In this document: piece after piece, positions 57,680 to 64,000 of the stretch
Position numbering within the stretch: the first letter of the stretch is position 1
Layout of the letters: each line of letters opens with the position of its first letter
Origin: Acestrorhynchus altus
Lineage: Eukaryota > Chordata > Actinopteri > Characiformes > Acestrorhynchidae
Direction of reading: 5' to 3'
Assembly (NCBI GenBank): GCA_034509495.1
Contig: CM067513.1
Coordinates: 15,619,501 to 15,683,500, forward strand
DNA length: 64,000 bases
Position numbers and translations under genes: made by a program
Notes under the pieces: model-generated
Told to the model about the DNA's origin: nothing
The model's input: the letters and a program-made list of their open reading frames with translations, nothing else
The model's database searches: none

Positions 57680-58090
57680 CCATCCAGGCTGTCATATTGT
57701 AAAGTTTGCAGATAACACAGCAGTGGCTGGATGCATCACAAACAGTGATGAGTCTGGCTACAGACAGGAGGTGGAACATCTGGAGGGTTAGTTCAGGAAG
57801 AAAATTCCCTGCATCAACATGAATAAGATGAAGGAGATGATTGTGGATTTCAGTGGGTGGTGAATGCTGCACAGAGCACTGATGGAGTCAGTCTCCCCAC
57901 CACCACATTTACACTTCCAGATGCAGGGAGAGGGCCACATGCATCATGAAGGACCCCACTCACCCAGCACATACACATTTTGCCCTGGTCCCCTCAGGCA
58001 AAAGGTAGAAAAACTAGACTGAAAAGTGTAGAAAAATTGACAAAATGTTGAGAAACATCTTCTTCCCTGAAGCTGTAAGACTCTCAACTG
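57680..58090 (+). mobile_element. LINE reverse transcriptase relic
   Basis: Plus-strand reading 'attgtaaagtttgcagataacacagcagtggctgg' gives IVKFADNTAVAG. This corresponds to the reverse transcriptase FADD motif with the second Asp changed to Asn. It is followed by MNKMKEMIVDFSGW and, after a deletion, a 'ccactcacccagcacat...gcaaaaggtag' block near the C-terminus. Stops are present. Confidence 0.65.
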
Positions 58091-58108
58091 TTTATATATT
58101 AAGTGTTC

Positions 58109-58111
<3 letters not shown>

Positions 58112-58167
<56 letters not shown>
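58112..58167 (+). repeat. (AT)n microsatellite
   Basis: About 27 AT units directly after the LINE relic. Confidence 0.95.
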
Positions 58168-58169
<2 letters not shown>

Positions 58170-61128
58170 CTGTTTATAGATGGATTATAGATTAAAAACT
58201 TTTGTATATGTGTTGTAATAAATGAAATTCATAACACTAATCATACTACTTATTGTCATGTCATTTATGTTGTCCATATTATATAGTTATTTCAGATTAA
58301 ATTAAAATTGATAATAAATTCATATTTGATAATTATATCATATATATCAGAAAATAGTGTGATGTAGTCAATGATATTATAATTCTACTATAAACAGCTA
58401 TCATAACATTATTCATGACAATGATATCATCAAATCAGAAAAGCTTGCTCTCTCATATTGTCATATCAGAAGCTGATTACATAATTCAAGTTGTGCTGGA
58501 TAATATTACCTCAAAGCAATATCATAATTAAATGAATATTTTAACTCTATTTTAACTTTATTACGATTATTAAAGGTTTTTTTTACCCCATATGATAATG
58601 TACTGTAAATATGCTCAGCTGTTTTAGCATCATTACTTTTTCTTATGATTTTGTCTCTGATATTTTAAATAATTGAAAGAAACACAGATGGATGTGGAAA
58701 CATACAGACTGTTTATAGTTATTTATTGAATATAAAAGCCCCCAAATAACATATATGCAAAATTAAATTGATTAGAAGTTCTGAAAGTTGATTGCAATTA
58801 ATTTTTCAATTAATTGTCTAGCTCTAAAATATATCAATATTATATTAAATTGTAAAAATATAACATGATTCTATAATTGATGATGATAGTGTTAATCATT
58901 AAATCAGAAAATGGTACAGTTCATTATAATAATGACAGATTTTTTAACTAATGAATGCCTCTTGTTTTGTAATTTATTATGCCAATTTTATTGTTTTGTC
59001 AGAAAAGTTTATTGTCATTCATGGTAAAAATATTATGTTGGTATAGTCCAAATAACTGTTGTTATGTGATTTATGACACTGGTATTACTCTTATATCAGA
59101 GAACCATGTTCTCCCTTAATTCAAGATAATGGTTTCATATTGTCATACTAGAAACTTTTTACATAAGCCATTATGATCGTATATATTTACATTAGAAAAA
59201 CCCATCATTGTTACTCATGATACCATTATGTATTATGAAAACAGAGCAACTTATCATCTCGTAATTTGTGATAACTCTTGTATTGTCATATGCCCTACTT
59301 CTGAATGGTCGTGAGAGATGAAATAATATGTGATTGTGCATAGATTTGGTTAGGAATATTTAATTGCATTACACACTCTGGTGTGCTCCAGGGTAAAATT
59401 TCTCCGATGAAAATGCTGAAGATTTGTGAAACCCTTTGCTTATTTCCTCTCTGGTTCTCTCCTGCAGTGGAGGGAATTTTACTTCCAGTTTCCCCCACTT
59501 AAATTTAATCATACACTGTGTAACGTGTCATTAAGTCATTAGCAGTGTCATTTATTATTGGTAGCATTAGAACTGCGGGAATATAACAGTGAAACAGGCA
59601 TTCCTCTTTAGAACATGAAGAGTCATGACCGCACATCCCTTGAATGGACCAGATGTGACGCTCAGTGTCTGCATGAGGAGGAGCAGGCTGCTCATATGCA
59701 TGCGCTGCTAAAAATAGCTTGGCACGGTCAGCCTGAGGCAGTGGGAGAGGGCTCAGGAGGGAGGGCGGCACGCATGGGTAAACACTTCATCCAACATGAG
59801 ATCCTTCACTGTAAAGATCAGAGTCAGGCTAAAAAGAGCTGACTTGACTCGTTAACCTCAGGCAGCGAGAGATGTTGTGCATTTAGATGTGCCATCTAGC
59901 ATGGGGAGGGGTTATTAGTACAGATAGCATAGCCATCTATGTGGCATTCTTGACAGCCTTAAAGCCAACACTGTGGCCTCTTAGTCAGACTCTATTTGGG
60001 TGAGCATGCAGACCAAGGTAGCTTTAGCCAGAGAGAGAGCGTGAATGGTGGAGGAATGTGCAACTATTTTCCACCACATTCTACTTGCCATTATTTGTTT
60101 AATGGAGCCTGCCAAAAATAATGGCTTCTCTTTCAGCCCAGGCGAAGCTTGAAAGGGACAGGAAGAGAACTCCTTGCCCTCCTGATCTGATTACTTGTAG
60201 GGAAGACCTGCTTGTATTGATTATGTCTGCATTATGGTGAGGCCAGAGCCAACTTAAAGCTTATTGCATAGACAGTAATTCCTTAATTTACTCAATTACT
60301 TGCCTTTAGGAAATTACATTGTCTTTAGTTTTAAGGGGAAAGACACAAACATGTAAACTACAATAAACATAACACTAAATATCACTGTGCAAAACCAAGA
60401 AAAATCTAATTTGTACAACCCCCCCTCCCCCAAACCGTGCTCAAACCATTAATAATGTGCAAACTGCAATCATAAATCATCACACTCTTTTCTCTTCTTT
60501 TCTTTTCTGATTAAATGGTTTCTGACATTCCATTATGCAGTGGAGAACCCCCAGGACTTAGTATATTTTATCTGTCAAATGTTTATGTAAACTATGCAGG
60601 TACGGCAGTACTAGTCTCATTTCATTTACTGCCAAAAGGAAAATTGTCCAAACAGGATTTTTCCTCCGTCTTGGTCAATACTGTTTAATCTTCTCCCCCT
60701 GGTTGGGACTTCACAAGCAGAGCTGAAGGCCTAATTGGGCGATCAACCAATCAGTTGATGTATAGTGGATGGGACCAAATTTATGAGACCAATATGCCAG
60801 TCTGGGTTTTCTGGAAGTCTGAGATATATTGTATTATGCAGGGGAGATCCATCAAAGTCTTCTAGGTATTTCTAGGATTTCTAGGAATCATATATAGTTT
60901 TACTTTTATTGAGTTGTATTTTCGATGTACTTTTAATTGTTTGTATTTAAAGTGTGCGTTGAATTGTAGTATTAGAGTACTAGTCTCAGATTGGTTGGGA
61001 GTAATGGGTAAAAGTGTCACTCAGGCTTAATTATGGCACTGACTAAATACGAAAGATTGTCCAATCAGGATTTAGTCCATATTAGACATGGATACAGATC
61101 TTTCTTTACTAAAGACACACTGTTAAAC

Positions 61129-61141
61129 TGACACACACACG

Positions 61142-61175
<34 letters not shown>

Positions 61176-61251
61176 CAGTTTAGTTAGTCTGGATTAAACA
61201 GACATATGAAGCAAGAAAAACATACAGTATTTTTCATTGGAAGCTTGTATA

Positions 61252-61299
<48 letters not shown>

Positions 61300-61300
61300 T
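61129..61300 (+). repeat. (AC)n and (AT)n microsatellites
   Basis: AC run at 61129-61165 with a short AT run, then a second AT run at 61254-61300. Confidence 0.9.
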
Positions 61301-61599
61301 CTACAGCTGCTTAGTGCTAACACACTACTAGAATGCTTAATGCTGACTTTTATGCCCCTAGCAGCAGAAGACTTGGCTCTAACAGTCATAGTTTGCTGCT
61401 GGTATTATGGGCTGATACCTGTAAAATATGACAAAGGTGCATTGAATAGCTGTAAAACAGTAGTAGGGGATATCTGTGTGTAATTTGTATAGAAACCAAA
61501 CCTAAAGTCTGTTTGAGATCACTTGAATTACTCAATTTGAGGCAGTATTGTGATGCTTTCAGGCAGGTTTACACTGAGAGAGAGAGAACTGAGAATGTC

Positions 61600-61790
61600 C
61601 CATGTAGGTGAATGATAGGTGAATTGGCCATGCTAAATTACCCATAGGTGTGTGTATGTGTGTGATGGACTGGCACCCTGTCCAGGGGGGTATTTCTGCC
61701 TTTCAAGTAGGGTTTGGATCCACCGTGACCCTATTCAGGACCCTATTGAGGCGGATAATATAATGACTGACTGACTGACTCACTGACAGT
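61600..61790 (+). mobile_element. SINE body fragment with (TGAC)n tail
   Basis: 'gatggactggcaccctgtccaggg', 'tttggatccaccgtgaccct' and a (TGAC)n tail at about 61764-61788 are the body and tail of the fish SINE whose head is seen at 39436-39540. Confidence 0.6.
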
Positions 61791-61994
61791 AGCTTGCATA
61801 CATTAGCAGTAGCACACATACAGACAACAGAAAGACTTCCTTGTCTTGCATGATAGATGTGTTGCCAGAAAATCCCTCTAGTATAACCAGGCCTGTAGTA
61901 TATCTGATGTTGCACAGTCTGCCTGATCAGGATTGATCAGGATTGTATTAGCAGCATCTCTTGCATTGACATGCGTGTGACATGCATTAAACAT

Positions 61995-62315
61995 ACATGT
62001 ACAAAACTATTTGAACACCTGCTTTTTTATTGTTTGATCCAAAATCAAGGGTATTGAAAGAATTTATCCTGCTTATTTTTGATGCATTGATGTGGATATC
62101 TTGGTTGATCACCATCCCAACGCATCACCAACTCCCCAACTCTTTCCAAAAGTATTGGATGGGGCACCATCATTCCAGAGCACACAGTCCACTATTCTGC
62201 ACCTGAGTGCTGCGGGGCCTAATTTCTCTTTAGCCCACGCTGAGCATTGTCTCTTGAGAATCCTATTCTACTGGCAGAATAGACAAGCTGTGTCTGTGCA
62301 TTTGCACATATGCCT
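61995..62315 (-). mobile_element. Tc1-like non-autonomous remnant, family G copy 3
   Basis: Minus-strand relative of 63050-63480; 'ccaaaagtattggatggggcacca', 'cctattctactggcagaatagacaagctgtg' and 'tgcatttgcacat' match. Confidence 0.6.
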
Positions 62316-63049
62316 GTAGCCTTCATACTTTATTACATTATTTAAGCTAGCTATGTATCTCCAGTCCAAAATGAAAAGCTTCGGACAGGTCAACTACGTC
62401 TATGTAAATTTGACTTTAACCATCACTTTAACCTTCTCACACAGTTTTAGGCTGGAGAATCGAATACACTGCTGTCTATATGTCTGTAATAATGGTGTGG
62501 CCTTGGAGGGGGATGTGAAACCAACAAACAGTGATGAGGAAAGTGAGCCTGTCTGCTGACGATGCACCACCCCTATTCCCATCCTCCTCCTCCCTACACC
62601 CCCACCTCCAAAAACACTTACATACCACTCTAGCTCTCAAGGGCAAGCGACATTGCAGGGAATTTATTGCTGGTTGGGTCATGCCCGACCTTGCTGCCAG
62701 AGAATAAATAACTTTCTCCGTTTGTGCGCGGATGAGTTTTTAATTTGATGTTAACTGAGTATTGACCAACTGCCATCCAGTATGAAATCATAGACTGACC
62801 TGTTCTTGCGCTGCAGCGTGTGCAGAAGAGGGTTCGTATTCAATCTTGAAATACAACGTTTTGGGTTTACTTTCTTGCAATTTCTAAAATAAATTATATT
62901 TGGTAGATCTCCCATGGCATATCGGTTTGTAAAGTAGATTATTTCTCAATGTTTGAAAAAGAAAGAGACTATTTTTTTATAATTGTCTGATTTTATATTG
63001 ATTAACTTCAAATTGATTGATGATTGACAGCTGCAGACTAGACCATACA

Positions 63050-63480
63050 CTATATGTCCAAATGTTTGTAGACACCTAATGAATGCATTCAGCTACTTTA
63101 AGCTGGATCCATTGATGACCCAGATGTGTATATACACACACAGAGCTTGTCCAGTCCCTAAAGAATAAAGAATAATTGGCAGTAGAACTGGAGCAGATAA
63201 ACATGAACCTGTTGGCCAGGATGGGATAGAGGGGTATAAAGCCCCCCAGCATTGAGTTGCGCAGCAGTAGAACGCTGGTCTCTGATGGTGCTCTATCCAA
63301 TACTTTTGGGATTTGGGAGTTGGGGTGGAGACCTTTCAACATTCTGACATCACAGCCGTGCTATAAAATCTAGTAGAAAGCCTTTCCTGGACAGTAGAGA
63401 CACAGAGGCTATGTTTGTGTTACTCCAACAAAAGCAGTGAATGTGTAGATGCCGCAAAACTTTAAATGATGTAGTGTATC
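63050..63480 (+). mobile_element. Tc1-like non-autonomous element, family G copy 4
   Basis: The most complete copy: it starts 'cactatatgtccaaatgtttgtagacacc' and ends near 'aaatgatgtagtgta', whose ends are roughly inverted. The interior shares blocks with 34994-35240 and, reversed, with 4430-4765 and 61995-62315. Confidence 0.65.
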
Positions 63481-64000
63481 AATACTGAATGTAAAACAAA
63501 TATATGTAAATGTGACTTATGTAATTCACTATTTAATTACATATAGTCATTCATGTACTGTAACTTTAACATAGTCAAATATCAGAAATAACTCTAGATC
63601 TATAGATAACCATCAATTCTGGCATTTAGTGTTTCTAAACATTCATCAGGGAGCAAAAGAGTAGATGTAAGGGGCCTCTTGGGTTGTAACTGTACATTGA
63701 TGGATGGGCAGTGTATCCTTGGAGGGCATGACATGAGCTCTAATAAGGACGAAATAGTCCCTGCAGGAGAGCTGTCACCATAGGACAATTCCCTCAGTTC
63801 CTTCTGCAAATGGCACTGATGATTATAAATGATGCTTCTGGGAGCCTGGCACAGGGGAGTGTTGTCTTAACCATTAGAAGTTGCTGTTCTTTCCAGCAGT
63901 AACAAATTCATTGTGTAATTTAATTATCATATTGATAAATTTAGTCCTAAGTGAGAATAATGAATAATGAAAATAATAAGGATGAATATCCACAATATGT
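63481..64000. other. Unassigned intronic sequence
   Basis: Nothing recognised; presumed to be dtnb intron 9. Confidence 0.5.

Larger units (their letters stand above)
56514..64000 (+). other. dtnb intron 9 (incomplete)
   Basis: At least 7.5 kb. It holds a LINE relic, Tc1-type remnants, AT microsatellites and a SINE body, all listed. Long unique AT-rich stretches lie at 58170-59330 and 62560-63040. The next expected exon (human LQYSQDIPSHLADEH) was not found. Confidence 0.6.

Noticed and set aside
59615..59842. 75-residue plus-strand frame
   Set aside because: No splice signals or domain. The block may be conserved non-coding DNA but coding is not supported.

Overview
This window is vertebrate nuclear DNA, almost certainly from a teleost fish. 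It has short coding exons with GT-AG introns, two CpG-rich promoter regions, many decayed Tc1/mariner elements, LINE 3' ends with fish-type tails, and a tRNA-derived SINE with a conserved 'gcccaccgctctgggcacgtgtgctcactgcc'-like body. That SINE type is common in otophysan fishes (characins, catfish, electric eels), but I cannot fix the species.

Two protein-coding genes lie head-to-tail on the + strand. (1) asxl2 (about 2.4-18.6 kb) is complete. Thirteen coding exons can be joined in frame, including a 3-nt microexon at 5786-5788. They encode 1188 residues with an N-terminal HARE-HTH, the DEUBAD/ASXH region and a C-terminal PHD finger. It is an Additional sex combs-like subunit of the BAP1 H2A deubiquitinase complex (PR-DUB). 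(2) dtnb (beta-dystrobrevin) has its first nine coding exons here (28.1-56.5 kb, 358 residues): the EF-hand-like regions, the ZZ zinc finger and the start of the linker. Its likely CpG promoter and non-coding first exon lie at about 23.7-24.5 kb. The coiled-coil and syntrophin-binding exons lie beyond the right edge. The order and orientation match human 2p23 (ASXL2 then DTNB). The ASXL3 and DTNA pair on human chromosome 18 looks like its ohnologous counterpart.

Layout: 1-2.3 kb holds upstream DNA with a SINE and diverged local duplications; 2.33-3.0 kb is the asxl2 CpG promoter with a 22-bp palindromic E-box; 2.56-15.69 kb is the asxl2 coding span; 15.7-18.6 kb is its probable long 3' UTR with a compound microsatellite; 18.6-23.7 kb is a transposon-rich intergenic stretch with one TA-flanked Tc1-like element; 23.7-24.5 kb is the dtnb CpG region; 24.5-64 kb is dtnb, with an 18.3-kb intron 8 full of old transposons and a candidate internal promoter and first exon near 54.2 kb.

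No third protein gene, tRNA gene, rRNA gene or CRISPR array is supported. Almost all other open frames are simple-repeat translations, CpG-island shadows or transposon remnants. The most interesting observations are the asxl2 3-nt microexon, the palindromic promoter E-box, an exact 50-nt duplication of LINE coding sequence inside a SINE, the possible internal dtnb promoter, and several nested or inverted repeats.
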